This document shows positions 33,958 to 42,826 of a DNA stretch of 64,000 nucleotides, piece after piece. Both the position numbers and the translations under genes were made by a program. Source of the DNA: Guptibacillus spartinae. GTDB taxonomy: Bacteria > Bacillota > Bacilli > Bacillales > Guptibacillaceae. The stretch spans positions 186,001 through 250,000 of the forward strand of contig NZ_JAQQWU010000004.1 in the NCBI RefSeq assembly GCF_028610625.1, read 5' to 3'. The notes under the pieces were generated by a model, which was not told the DNA's origin, made no database searches, and worked only from the letters and a program-made list of their open reading frames with translations. Numbering within the stretch: position 1 is the stretch's first letter; the number at the start of each line of letters is the position of its first letter.

Positions 33958-34981
33958 ACGCTTCATTGCCTACCCGATTGCCACAGCGCTATTAATCGTC
34001 GCCATGCTACTTGGCATTTCCATCGGTACCGTTTCCGTTCCGGTGCTCACGATTTTAAAATTAATCGGAACAGAAGTGCTTCACCTTCCTTCCTTAGGAA
34101 AAACGGATCCGATGTTTACGACGATTGTGATGGATATTCGCCTGCCGCGCGTCATTTTAGCAGGTCTTGTGGGGGCGTCTCTTGCGATAGCAGGAGCCGC
34201 CTTTCAAGGTTTACTACGAAATCCATTAGCCGATCCGTATGTACTCGGCGTTTCATCAGGTGCATCAGTCGGCGCCGTGCTCGTGCTCTTTTTAAACTTA
34301 TCGATTCCGTTTGTCGGCATGTTTACACTCCCGGTCATGAGCATCGCCGCATCGATTCTGACAATTTTTCTCGTACTCTTTTTCGCGCGACAAATCGAAC
34401 GCTCGATGCGCGTTGAGACAATCATTCTCACCGGTATCGTCTTTAGCTCGTTCCTAGGCTCGCTGCTGTCTCTTATGATCGCGCTAACGGGAGAGGAATT
34501 AAGACAGATCATCGGTTGGCTTCTTGGAAGTGTGTCGATGCGCGGGTGGGAGTATATCGGAATTATGCTTCCCTTTTTCCTCATTGGCTCCGGCATTCTC
34601 CTTTTTAGCACAAAAGAGCTCAATGCCATGTCATTTGGGGAAGAACGTGCCCAGCATATTGGCGTCAATGTCGCCAAACGAAAACTATGGATTCTGATCG
34701 GTGGCTCCATTTTAACTGGAGCAGCCGTCGCTGTGTCTGGAACGATCGGCTTCGTTGGCCTTGTGATCCCGCATTTAACGCGCCTTCTATGGGGACCGGA
34801 TCATCGCCATTTACTTCCGCTCTCGATTTTACTCGGCGCCGCTTTTCTGATCGTTGCCGACTTGATCTCGCGCACAATCATTTCACCAACGGAGCTTCCG
34901 ATTGGGGTCATCACATCGCTCATCGGTGCGCCCGTGTTTGCGATTATATTAATTCGAAGACGGAAAGAAAGTAGAGGATAA
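33941..34981 (+). CDS. btuC: Corrinoid ABC transporter permease (FecCD family)
   Basis: About 346 residues from ATG 33941, inside the last codons of btuF (17-bp overlap); TTG 33920 is possible. Around ten membrane helices carry the FecCD hallmarks: DIRLPRVILAGLVGASLAIAG, NPLADPYVLGVSSGASVGAV, and GFVGLVIPHLTRLLWGPDHR in the coupling region. It forms the homodimeric channel of the importer with the ATPase downstream (2-bp gap). Confidence 0.92.
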   Translation: MFLLNKRFIAYPIATALLIVAMLLGISIGTVSVPVLTILKLIGTEVLHLPSLGKTDPMFTTIVMDIRLPRVILAGLVGASLAIAGAAFQGLLRNPLADPYVLGVSSGASVGAVLVLFLNLSIPFVGMFTLPVMSIAASILTIFLVLFFARQIERSMRVETIILTGIVFSSFLGSLLSLMIALTGEELRQIIGWLLGSVSMRGWEYIGIMLPFFLIGSGILLFSTKELNAMSFGEERAQHIGVNVAKRKLWILIGGSILTGAAVAVSGTIGFVGLVIPHLTRLLWGPDHRHLLPLSILLGAAFLIVADLISRTIISPTELPIGVITSLIGAPVFAIILIRRRKESRG

Positions 34982-34983
34982 GC

Positions 34984-36453
34984 ATGCTAAGCGTACAATC
35001 TGTTACAGGAGGATATCCCGGTCACGACGTGCTCGACAACATCTCATTTGAGGTGGAAAGAGGCGAGCTGCTCGGAATCGTTGGGCCAAACGGAAGCGGC
35101 AAAACGACGATTTTTAAAATGATTAGCGGTATTTTAAAGGCAAAGTCCGGATCGATTTCGCTAAAAGAAAAGCCGATCGCAAGCTACTCAGCGAAACAGC
35201 TGGCACGTGTGCTCGCCGTCCTGCCTCAGCACGCAGAACAGGCTTTTCCCTATACCGTGAAAGAAACCGTTTCGCTCGGCCGCTACGCCCACCAATCCGG
35301 CTGGTTCCAATCGTGGAGCGAACATGATGAGGAAGTCGTACAACGCACGATGGCGCAAACCGGCATTTCAATGTTCCAGGATCACTACGTGAACGAACTT
35401 TCAGGCGGCGAGCGCCAGCGCGTCTTTCTCGCCCAGGCGCTTGCCCAAGAACCAGAAATTCTTTTGCTAGACGAGCCGACAAATCACCTGGATCTTTCTT
35501 ATCAAAAAGAACTGCTCGACCTATTAAAAAAGTGGACGCGCGAACAGGGCATAACGGTGATTTCCATTTTTCACGACCTGAATTTGGCCGGACTATACTG
35601 CGACCGACTGCTCCTACTTGAAAACGGGAAAATCAATCTGCACAACAAACCGAATGACGTCTTAAACGAAGCGCGCATTCAGTCCGTTTATCGTACAAAA
35701 ATTGAGAAACATCCACATCCAACCGTGCCAAAGCCGCAAATGCTGCTGCTACCGGAAAAGCAAGCGGAGGATTTAAGTGATCTGCACATTACCGAGAAAT
35801 GTCTCACGCATCAAAAAGATATGATCAAGCTCCATGCACGGTTCCCTCTTCGTACGATGTCTTCAGGCGTCGTCGGCTCAGGAACAGGCTGGTACCGCAC
35901 ATTCGTGAACCGTCACGTTGATAAAACGTATAACTGCTCCGACCACAAAGGGGAGATGACCCGCTTTCTCGAAGATCACGGCATCGATCCAACAGAAACG
36001 GTCGGCATGATGACGGCCGTTCGACTGGAAGACGTCGCTTATCGCTTCATCGAAGACGAGGGCGTTTCCGTTTTTGTCGTCGTCACCGCTGGCGTTGGCA
36101 ATGCCGTTGATGCCTCGAAAAGCCGTGAACACGTCTATGAGCCGCTCCCTGGCACGATCAATACGTGGGTTTTTGTGAACGGCACGCTTACCGACGAAGC
36201 GTTAATCCAAAGTATCATGACGGCAACCGAAGCGAAGGTCAAAGTGCTACACGACCAGCAAGTAAAAGACGCGGTGACAGGCACCACGGCGACGGGAACG
36301 TCTACCGACAGCATCCTCATTGCAGCCACGCAGCGGGGCGAGCATCAGGCGTATGCGGGCACCATCACTACGCTTGGAAAATTGATTAGCGAAGGCGTTT
36401 ACGCGTCTACGACAGAGGCGCTTGAACATTATCGCAAGAGGCTGTCCCGATGA
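34984..36453 (+). CDS. btuD-cbiZ: Corrinoid ABC ATPase fused to adenosylcobinamide amidohydrolase
   Basis: 489 residues in two parts. Residues 1-250 are a BtuD/FecE-type ATPase: Walker A GPNGSGKTT, signature LSGGERQR, Walker B ILLLDEPTNH. Residues about 265-489 are a CbiZ domain (SSGVVGSGTGWYRTFVNRHV, then VTAGVGNAVDAS and TGTSTDSILIAAT). CbiZ cuts the aminopropanol arm from adenosylcobinamide to give adenosylcobyric acid so that it can be rebuilt by CbiB. B. subtilis YvrA has the same fusion. The fusion ties import to remodelling of incomplete or foreign corrinoids. CbiB starts in its stop codon (ATGA overlap). Confidence 0.92.
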   Translation: MLSVQSVTGGYPGHDVLDNISFEVERGELLGIVGPNGSGKTTIFKMISGILKAKSGSISLKEKPIASYSAKQLARVLAVLPQHAEQAFPYTVKETVSLGRYAHQSGWFQSWSEHDEEVVQRTMAQTGISMFQDHYVNELSGGERQRVFLAQALAQEPEILLLDEPTNHLDLSYQKELLDLLKKWTREQGITVISIFHDLNLAGLYCDRLLLLENGKINLHNKPNDVLNEARIQSVYRTKIEKHPHPTVPKPQMLLLPEKQAEDLSDLHITEKCLTHQKDMIKLHARFPLRTMSSGVVGSGTGWYRTFVNRHVDKTYNCSDHKGEMTRFLEDHGIDPTETVGMMTAVRLEDVAYRFIEDEGVSVFVVVTAGVGNAVDASKSREHVYEPLPGTINTWVFVNGTLTDEALIQSIMTATEAKVKVLHDQQVKDAVTGTTATGTSTDSILIAATQRGEHQAYAGTITTLGKLISEGVYASTTEALEHYRKRLSR

Positions 36454-37415
36454 TTCTGAATCACCTGCTAGCGATCACGGTGGCGTTTTTCCTCGATCGT
36501 CTGATTGGTGATCCGCCAAAATGGCCGCACCCAGTGAAAGGATTTGGCATGCTGATTGGCTTTCTCGATAAACATTGGAATCACGGAAACCACCGCAAGC
36601 GAAACGGGGTCTTCATGATAGGTACCGTACTGATCATCGTTATGGCGATAACTGGTTTTACGGTGTATCTCGCTTACGCCGTGCACACGCTCGTCGGTAT
36701 TTTCTATGAAGCCGTTCTAATCGCCACCACCATCGCTCAAAAAAGCCTGAAAAGTGCGGCGCTCGACGTCTATCAGCCTCTTCAAACGAACAACATGACG
36801 AAAGCGCGCGAAAAGCTTTCCTGGGTCGTCGGACGTGACACTGCACACCTCGACGAAAGTGAAGTCGTGCGCGGCACGGTTGAAACGGTCGCTGAAAACA
36901 CAAGCGACGGCATTACTGCACCGCTATTCTGGGCGCTCATTGGCGGAAGCGTTGGCGCGATGGCCTACCGAGCCATCAACACATGCGATTCTATGGTCGG
37001 CTATCGAAACGAAAAATACGAAGCATTTGGATACGCTTCAGCGAAGCTTGATGATGTCGTGAACTGGATTCCCGCTCGGCTTACCGGTCTTTGTATGATG
37101 CTTGTCCAAAAGCCTGCGCACACCTCGAGCGGTCGGGCGTGGCACGTCCTGTTTCGGGATGCGAGACAGCATCCGAGCCCGAACAGCGGCTGGGGCGAAG
37201 CGGCAACGGCCGCCATTCTTGGTGTTCAGCTTGGTGGGGTAAACACGTACAAAGGCATTGTCTCGAACCGCGCGCGAATGGGAGACCCGATCATGAAGCT
37301 AAGCGCGATCCACATTCCAAAAGCCATCACCATTATGAATCGCACAACCATTCTCTTTTTACTCTTACTCTGGATCGGAGGGCTACTCTTTGACGCTACC
37401 ATCACATGGCGCTAA
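36450..37415 (+). CDS. cbiB: Adenosylcobinamide-phosphate synthase
   Basis: 321 residues, integral membrane. DRLIGDPPKWPHPVKGFG (near the N-terminus) and RGTVETVAENTSDGITAPLFWALIGG are CbiB/CobD signatures, and VGYRNEKYEAFGYASAKLDD is the conserved central loop. It joins cobyric acid to aminopropanol phosphate. It overlaps the cbiZ part by 4 bp and the next gene by 26 bp. Confidence 0.94.
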   Translation: MILNHLLAITVAFFLDRLIGDPPKWPHPVKGFGMLIGFLDKHWNHGNHRKRNGVFMIGTVLIIVMAITGFTVYLAYAVHTLVGIFYEAVLIATTIAQKSLKSAALDVYQPLQTNNMTKAREKLSWVVGRDTAHLDESEVVRGTVETVAENTSDGITAPLFWALIGGSVGAMAYRAINTCDSMVGYRNEKYEAFGYASAKLDDVVNWIPARLTGLCMMLVQKPAHTSSGRAWHVLFRDARQHPSPNSGWGEAATAAILGVQLGGVNTYKGIVSNRARMGDPIMKLSAIHIPKAITIMNRTTILFLLLLWIGGLLFDATITWR

Positions 37416-38466
37416 CGCTCACTACTTATACGAAGCACTCCAAATCGACCAACTTGAACGAACGATTGATTTCAGTGCGAACCTGAATCCGCTCGGGCCT
37501 CCGCCTGCTCTTAAAGAAAAATGGCAGGACGCTTTTGAACTGATGACAACGTACCCTGATCCACATGCGGTGACATTAACCGCTAAGCTCGCCAGTCACC
37601 ATGATGTTCAGGCGAACCAACTTCTGATCGGAAACGGTGGGGCTGAGCTCATTACCCTTGTCGGACGTTTTCTCGCTGAGAAACGCGTTTGCATCGTTCA
37701 GCCGGCTTTTTCTGAATACGAAGAAGCGTGCCTGAGTTCTGGATGCGAAGTCACGTATCACACGCTCGCGGAAGGGGAATGGACGTTAGGTTCTCACTTA
37801 ACGGAAAAATTGCCGTACGTCGATGCGGTGTTTCTTTGCACGCCAAATAATCCAACCGGCGTTACTTACGATCCTGCTTCCGTTCTTTCAATATTGGAAG
37901 CTTCCCAACAGCACGATTGCACGGTGATCATTGATGAAGCCTTCGCTGACTTTTTATCCGATGAATCATCGTTTTCATCTCTTCTCGACACGTTTTCGAA
38001 CTTGATTATCCTTCGTTCATTAACAAAAATGTACGCCATTCCAGGACTTCGTCTCGGCTATGTGATGGCGCATCCTCGCGTGATCGAAGCGATCAAAAAG
38101 CTTCAGCCGCACTGGAGTGTGAATGCTCTCGCACTGAGAGCTGGCGAGCTCTGTCTTGAAGAACATGATTATGTAGCACAAACCCATCATCTCATCGAAC
38201 AAGAACGAGAAAGGTGCTTTCAATTTTTTAATCAAAAGAACTTTATTTACTCGAAATCAAGCGTCAACTTTTATCTCCTGCGCGACCCAGAAAGAGACGA
38301 TCAAGAACCGCTCATGCGCTTTTTAATGAAAAATGGCATCATTCCAAGACATACGGAAAATTTTCCTGGTCTTGATGGCAGATGGCTACGATTTGCGGTT
38401 CGAATGCCTGACGAAAACGATCGGTTAATGGAGGTGTTAGCGACATGGCGCAGCTCATTTTTATAA
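37390..38466 (+). CDS. cobD: L-threonine-O-3-phosphate decarboxylase
   Basis: 358 residues from TTG 37390, with GGAGGG 6 nt upstream. It is an aminotransferase fold-type I PLP enzyme: FSANLNPLGPP at the N-terminus, TPNNPTGV, VIIDEAFADF, and the Schiff-base lysine in RSLTKMYAIPGLRLGY. The histidinol-phosphate aminotransferase-like sequence plus context identifies the decarboxylase that makes aminopropanol phosphate for CbiB. A HisC role is unlikely inside this operon. Confidence 0.9.
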   Translation: MTLPSHGANAHYLYEALQIDQLERTIDFSANLNPLGPPPALKEKWQDAFELMTTYPDPHAVTLTAKLASHHDVQANQLLIGNGGAELITLVGRFLAEKRVCIVQPAFSEYEEACLSSGCEVTYHTLAEGEWTLGSHLTEKLPYVDAVFLCTPNNPTGVTYDPASVLSILEASQQHDCTVIIDEAFADFLSDESSFSSLLDTFSNLIILRSLTKMYAIPGLRLGYVMAHPRVIEAIKKLQPHWSVNALALRAGELCLEEHDYVAQTHHLIEQERERCFQFFNQKNFIYSKSSVNFYLLRDPERDDQEPLMRFLMKNGIIPRHTENFPGLDGRWLRFAVRMPDENDRLMEVLATWRSSFL

Positions 38467-38987
38467 CAGGTGGCGTGCGAAGTGGAAAAAGTCGCTTTGC
38501 GGAAAGGCGAGCGGCTTCGCTCCGTGAGCAAGGTACGCTTCACTATCTCGCATGCGGAGAGCCGAGCGATGAGGAAATGAAGGAACGCATCAGACGTCAC
38601 CAGCACGACCGCGCCGCTAAAAATGTTCCATGGGAAACAGTGGAATGCCCAACGGATATTGGAAGCGCGGCAGCAAGTTTGAATGAACACTCTGTCGTCC
38701 TTCTTGATTGCGTGACGACGCTTCTTTCAAATGAACTGTTTCAGAAAGACGGCACACTGCAACAGGAAACGAAACAAAAAATTCAGTCTGGCATCGAAAA
38801 ACTTAGGGAACGCGCAAACGCCCTGATCATTGTGAGCAATGAATTAACATTTGAGCCGTTAACCAGCGGCGTTGAGAGTTATGCTCGGCAACTTGGCGAG
38901 CTCCATCAATGGATTGTCTCTGAAGCAGACGAGGCGTATTTAGTGGAAAATGGCGTGCCGCGACTCATGAAAGGAGCAGGCGTATGA
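38445..38987 (+). CDS. cobU: Adenosylcobinamide kinase / cobinamide-phosphate guanylyltransferase
   Basis: 180 residues from ATG 38445 (GGAGGTG upstream). P-loop GGVRSGKSRFAE (8-19), the guanylylated-His loop ERIRRHQHDRA, the LLDCVTTLLSNE motif and IIVSNEL are all in place as in CobU. It phosphorylates adenosylcobinamide and then forms the GDP derivative used by CobS. It overlaps cobD by 22 bp and cbiP by 4 bp. Confidence 0.93.
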   Translation: MAQLIFITGGVRSGKSRFAERRAASLREQGTLHYLACGEPSDEEMKERIRRHQHDRAAKNVPWETVECPTDIGSAAASLNEHSVVLLDCVTTLLSNELFQKDGTLQQETKQKIQSGIEKLRERANALIIVSNELTFEPLTSGVESYARQLGELHQWIVSEADEAYLVENGVPRLMKGAGV

Positions 38988-40471
38988 ACGGCATCATGAT
39001 TCAGGGAACGGCATCAGATGTTGGAAAAAGCCTAATCGTGACGGCGTTCTGTCGCCTTCTTGCAAACGAAGATTATGCGGTCGCCCCGTTTAAATCGCAA
39101 AACATGTCCAATAACTCGTACGTCACGATAGAAGGAAAAGAAATTGGACGGGCGCAGGGCGCTCAGGCGGAGGCGGCGCGAACAGAGGCGAGCGTCTGGA
39201 TGAATCCGATCTTGCTCAAGCCTCGCTCCGACCAGCATGCAGAAGTCATTAAGTTCGGCACCTCTTACAGGACGCTATCCGGAAAAGATTACCGTCAGTC
39301 GTACTACGAGATGGGACTTGAAAGCATCTCCCTTGCGCTTGATCACTTAGCGAAAGCGTATGACGTTGTCGTGATGGAAGGGGCGGGCAGTCCAGTTGAG
39401 GTGAATTTAAAAGATCGTGAGCTTGTGAACATGAAAGTAGCGGAGATGGCGGACATTCCCGTTTTGCTTGTCGCTGATATTGACCGCGGTGGCGTGTTCG
39501 CGAGCATTGTCGGCACGCTCGAACTGCTTGAGGAGGAAGAGCGCTCGCGAGTAAAGGGAATCCTGATTAACAAATTTCGCGGTGATCCGGCGCTTTTCGA
39601 AGACGGCATCACATGGCTTGAAAAACGAACGGGCATCCCGATTCTCGGCGTATTGCCATACGTTCATCATCGTGTTGAAGGCGAAGATTCGCTCTCACTC
39701 CAGGATCGCTTTTTACATAAAAATGGCGCGGTAGAGATTGCGGTGATCCAGCTCCCGTTCCTCTCCAATTATAGCGACATAGAGCCGTTTAACGAGGAAG
39801 ACGTCACGGTGCGATGGGTCCAGGACCCACGTGAACTTGGCGAACCTGACGCCATCATCATTCCCGGAACGAAAAGCACGATGAGTGATCTCGCATGGTT
39901 AAAGAAAAAAGGGTTTGACGAAGCGTTACAAACGTTCCAAAAACGTGGTGGGCACATCGTTGGAATCTGCGGTGGCTATCAAATGCTAACGGACGAATTA
40001 ATCGATGAGCACGGATCCGATACTGGAAATCCGGGTGCGAAAATGAGCGGACTTGGCCTCATACCAGCGAAAACGTTCTTTCACGAAAAGAAAACCACGA
40101 TCCGCGTTGAGGGTGCGCTTCACGAGGCAACAGATCTCGATGCGCCGATGAGTGGCTATGAAATTCATCTTGGTGATACGGCTTTTACCCAACCGGCAAA
40201 CCCTTTCCTCAAGCTCGGTGATCGTTCAGAAGGTTACTATGGAGAAAATGGTCGCATCATTGGGACGTACTTGCATCATCTTTTTCATAATGATGCGTGG
40301 CGAACGCTGTGGTTGAACGGTCTTAGAGTAAAAAATGGCCTTCCTCCGCAGAAACAAATCAACCGCAGGGAACTGAAAGAAAAGACGTACGACGATCTCG
40401 CAAATGACCTGAAGTCGCATTTAAAATGGGAGCGCATCAAAGAATTGATGTTCACAGGTGCGGAGCGATGA
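38984..40471 (+). CDS. cbiP: Cobyric acid synthase (glutamine-dependent)
   Basis: 495 residues. The N-terminal dethiobiotin-synthetase-like ATPase starts GIMIQGTASDVGKSLIVTAF and has SQNMSNNSYVT. The C-terminal glutamine amidotransferase has the nucleophile in GGHIVGICGGYQML and the catalytic His in GTYLHHLFHND. It amidates four side chains of adenosylcobyrinic a,c-diamide. It is usually a late de novo step; without ring-building genes here it suggests upgrading of scavenged under-amidated corrinoids or spare de novo genes elsewhere (inference). Confidence 0.93.
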   Translation: MNGIMIQGTASDVGKSLIVTAFCRLLANEDYAVAPFKSQNMSNNSYVTIEGKEIGRAQGAQAEAARTEASVWMNPILLKPRSDQHAEVIKFGTSYRTLSGKDYRQSYYEMGLESISLALDHLAKAYDVVVMEGAGSPVEVNLKDRELVNMKVAEMADIPVLLVADIDRGGVFASIVGTLELLEEEERSRVKGILINKFRGDPALFEDGITWLEKRTGIPILGVLPYVHHRVEGEDSLSLQDRFLHKNGAVEIAVIQLPFLSNYSDIEPFNEEDVTVRWVQDPRELGEPDAIIIPGTKSTMSDLAWLKKKGFDEALQTFQKRGGHIVGICGGYQMLTDELIDEHGSDTGNPGAKMSGLGLIPAKTFFHEKKTTIRVEGALHEATDLDAPMSGYEIHLGDTAFTQPANPFLKLGDRSEGYYGENGRIIGTYLHHLFHNDAWRTLWLNGLRVKNGLPPQKQINRRELKEKTYDDLANDLKSHLKWERIKELMFTGAER

Positions 40472-41259
40472 ACGTATGGCAGGGAATGCTGATTAACCTT
40501 CAGTTTTTTACCGTCATTCCCATTCGGCGTGAAATCCCAATGGGGCAAAAGCAGCTAACGCGATCGGTCCAAACGTTTCCGCTACTCGGACTGTTTCAGG
40601 GATTGCTCGCGTCAGGCCTTCTTTACGCGCTCCTTCAGTGGACGCCGTTCTCAACGCTTTCGATCACGTTTTTTGTCTGGCTGTTTATGATCGTCTTAAC
40701 AGGCGGCCTACATCTGGACGGGTGGATGGACGCAAGCGACGCATTTTTTTCTTATCGTGATCTTGAAAAACGCCTGGAAATTATGAAAGATCCGCGCACC
40801 GGTGCGTTCGGGGTGCTTTCCGTGATCATCCTTCTTGCTGCAAAATTTCTGTTTCTCTACGAAATCGCACAGAGAGCAAGTGATCTTACGTATCTTTTCG
40901 TCCTGCTCGTTCCCTTTTTTAGCAAAAGTGTGATGGGGATCTTTCTCGTTCAGATTCAGCCGGCAAAAGCAGAGGGACTTGCCGCTTTTTTTCAAAAAGG
41001 AGTAAAGCGATCTTGCTTATGGATTTATCCGATTTATTGGCTGCTGATCATTGGCATTGCTGCTATGATTTCACTCAAAGCGATGGGACTAACGGTTCTC
41101 CTTACCCTGATGACTCTTATTGTGGCGCTATGGATGAAACGAAAAATCGTCAGCTGGTTTAACGGCATAACAGGAGACGTGCTTGGGGCGAGCGTAGAAG
41201 GAATGGAGGGACTACTATGGATGAGCGTGTGGTTATTACATTATTTCGTCATGGGGTAA
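40468..41259 (+). CDS. cobS: Adenosylcobinamide-GDP ribazoletransferase (cobalamin synthase)
   Basis: 263 residues from ATG 40468, overlapping the cbiP stop; a longer in-frame extension is rejected. QFFTVIPIRREIPM at the N-terminus and GGLHLDGWMDASDAFFSYRD...RLEIMKDPRTGAFG are CobS signatures holding the Mg-binding acidic residues. Six or so membrane helices follow. It joins adenosylcobinamide-GDP with alpha-ribazole (phosphate). It overlaps the phosphatase gene by 43 bp. Confidence 0.94.
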   Translation: MNVWQGMLINLQFFTVIPIRREIPMGQKQLTRSVQTFPLLGLFQGLLASGLLYALLQWTPFSTLSITFFVWLFMIVLTGGLHLDGWMDASDAFFSYRDLEKRLEIMKDPRTGAFGVLSVIILLAAKFLFLYEIAQRASDLTYLFVLLVPFFSKSVMGIFLVQIQPAKAEGLAAFFQKGVKRSCLWIYPIYWLLIIGIAAMISLKAMGLTVLLTLMTLIVALWMKRKIVSWFNGITGDVLGASVEGMEGLLWMSVWLLHYFVMG

Positions 41260-41828
41260 CGGAAGAGAACAAGCGCGGCGCCTATATTGGATGGACGAAC
41301 CCTTCCATTAGTGAGGATGCCGAGTTTGCGGACGTGACAGATGACTATGACTTGATTGTAACGAGTGACCTTGAGCGCTGCCTGCAAACGACAAAACGAC
41401 TTTTTCCGCATCGAAAACCAATCGCGATGCCGCTTTTTCGCGAAATCCTCTTTGGCGAATGGGAAGGGAAAACGTACGTCGACCTTGAACATGATAAGCA
41501 GTATCGGCGCTGGGTGTCTGATCCGCTTGCGGAAGCGCCGCCTGGCGGGGAAAGTTTTACAGAATTTACGGAGCGAATTGATCAGGGATTTCGAGCACTT
41601 GTTGAACAACTGAATGTGCAGTTGAATAAAAAGGTGATTCTAACGACGCATGGTGGGGTCATTCGCTACTTGTTAATGAAATATGCGCCTGAAAAGAAGT
41701 CGTTCTGGGACTGGAAGGTTCCACACGGTTCAGCGGTTGAACTTGAATGGAAACGAGAAGATCTAAGGAGGGACGCGCGATGCACTTCGTTACGGGTGGT
41801 GCCTATAACGGCAAATCAAAATGGGTGA
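41217..41828 (+). CDS. cobC: Histidine phosphatase, probable alpha-ribazole phosphatase
   Basis: 203 residues from ATG 41217, with GGAGGG 6 nt upstream. LFRHGVTEENKRGAYIGW carries the RHG phosphohistidine motif. EILFGEWEGKTY and LTTHGGVIRYLL complete the phosphoglycerate-mutase-like fold. Location after cobS points to dephosphorylation of alpha-ribazole phosphate or cobalamin phosphate. It overlaps cobS by 43 bp and the next gene by 49 bp. Confidence 0.88.
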   Translation: MDERVVITLFRHGVTEENKRGAYIGWTNPSISEDAEFADVTDDYDLIVTSDLERCLQTTKRLFPHRKPIAMPLFREILFGEWEGKTYVDLEHDKQYRRWVSDPLAEAPPGGESFTEFTERIDQGFRALVEQLNVQLNKKVILTTHGGVIRYLLMKYAPEKKSFWDWKVPHGSAVELEWKREDLRRDARCTSLRVVPITANQNG

Positions 41829-42214
41829 AGAACTTCTACGGATTAACCGAAGATCATTGCTGGAAATCGGCTTATGATCAAACAAAAATTCCGCTTAATG
41901 TGAGTCGCTTTTATGGCGATGTGGTCGTTCTAGAAGGAGTAGAACAGTGGCTCAAGGGGTTAACGGTCGAATCAGGACTTGAAGAATGCCGAGCGATCTG
42001 GCAGTCGCTACTTGGGATCTGGCGCACGTGGGAAAGCGAGCGTCATGAACGAACCGTCGTCATCATAGGCACGGATATCACAAAAGGCATTGTACCGATG
42101 GAAAAAGAAGAACGCGATTGGCGTGATCTAACCGGATGGGCGTATCAAGATCTCGCAGCCGTCGCCGACCGCGTTGACGTCATCTGGTATGGCCTAAATC
42201 AGCAGCTTAAATAA
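41780..42214 (+). CDS. Short CobU-like protein lacking the guanylyl-acceptor loop
   Basis: 144 residues from ATG 41780 (AAGGAGG 8 nt upstream), inside the 3' end of cobC. The N-terminus FVTGGAYNGKSKWV is a CobU-type P-loop, and TDITKGIVPMEKEERDWRDLTGWAYQDLAAVADRVDVIWYG aligns with the CobU C-terminus (NEVGxGIVP...R...G..NQ.LA..AD.V), interrupted here only by my reading of the pattern. The stretch that in CobU holds the RIxxHxxxR histidine is missing. The true CobU is encoded separately in this operon, so this is a divergent paralogue with possible kinase-only or regulatory activity. Confidence 0.75.
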   Translation: MHFVTGGAYNGKSKWVKNFYGLTEDHCWKSAYDQTKIPLNVSRFYGDVVVLEGVEQWLKGLTVESGLEECRAIWQSLLGIWRTWESERHERTVVIIGTDITKGIVPMEKEERDWRDLTGWAYQDLAAVADRVDVIWYGLNQQLK

Positions 42215-42232
42215 TCAAAGGGGGAAAAAGGG

Positions 42233-42823
42233 ATGAGAATTTATACACGAACAGGTGATGAAGGAAAAACGAGCATTATTGGAGGCCGCGTCGATAAAGA
42301 TGACGTGCGCGTCGACGCTTACGGAACGGTTGATGAAGTAAACGGCTTTGTTGGACAGGCAATTGTCGAGCTAAGTGATATTGGAAATGAGTCGCTAAAC
42401 GATCTAGTAGACGACCTCGAAAAAATTCAGCATGAGCTGTTTGACTGCGGTGGCGACCTTGCGAACGTCTCGCCAAAGCGCGAGCTGAAGCTGAAAGAAG
42501 AGTCGATCACTTATCTTGAGAACCGAATTGATGCCTTTATTGAAGAAGCACCGGCTCTTGAAAAATTCATCCTGCCAGGCGGAAGCAAGCCATCTGCAAC
42601 GATTCACATCGCTCGAACAATTACGCGTCGCGCCGAGCGTCATGTGGTGACATTGATGAAGCAAGCCGAAAACGTACCAACAGTTCCGATGAAATACTTA
42701 AACCGTCTATCCGACTACTTTTTCGCACTCGCACGCGTCATCAACTTCCGCTTAAAGGTAAAAGACATCGAGTACGCAAGAAGCGCCAAGGTATTCCGCG
42801 GCGGAAAGCGTAAAGGAGAGTAA
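42233..42823 (+). CDS. ATP:cob(I)alamin adenosyltransferase (PduO type)
   Basis: 196 residues. IYTRTGDEGKTSIIGG at the N-terminus is the PduO-type ATP-binding signature. DAYGTVDEVNGFVG, and ILPGGSKPSATIHIARTITRRAERHVV with the Arg/Glu residues of the active site, follow. It attaches the 5'-deoxyadenosyl group to cob(I)alamin or cobinamide, the form needed by CbiZ, CobU and the riboswitch. Confidence 0.95.
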   Translation: MRIYTRTGDEGKTSIIGGRVDKDDVRVDAYGTVDEVNGFVGQAIVELSDIGNESLNDLVDDLEKIQHELFDCGGDLANVSPKRELKLKEESITYLENRIDAFIEEAPALEKFILPGGSKPSATIHIARTITRRAERHVVTLMKQAENVPTVPMKYLNRLSDYFFALARVINFRLKVKDIEYARSAKVFRGGKRKGE

Positions 42824-42826
42824 GTC

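Noticed and set aside
37390-38466. Histidinol-phosphate aminotransferase (HisC)
   Set aside because: The fold is shared, but the position between cbiB and cobU with overlapping starts favours threonine-phosphate decarboxylase.
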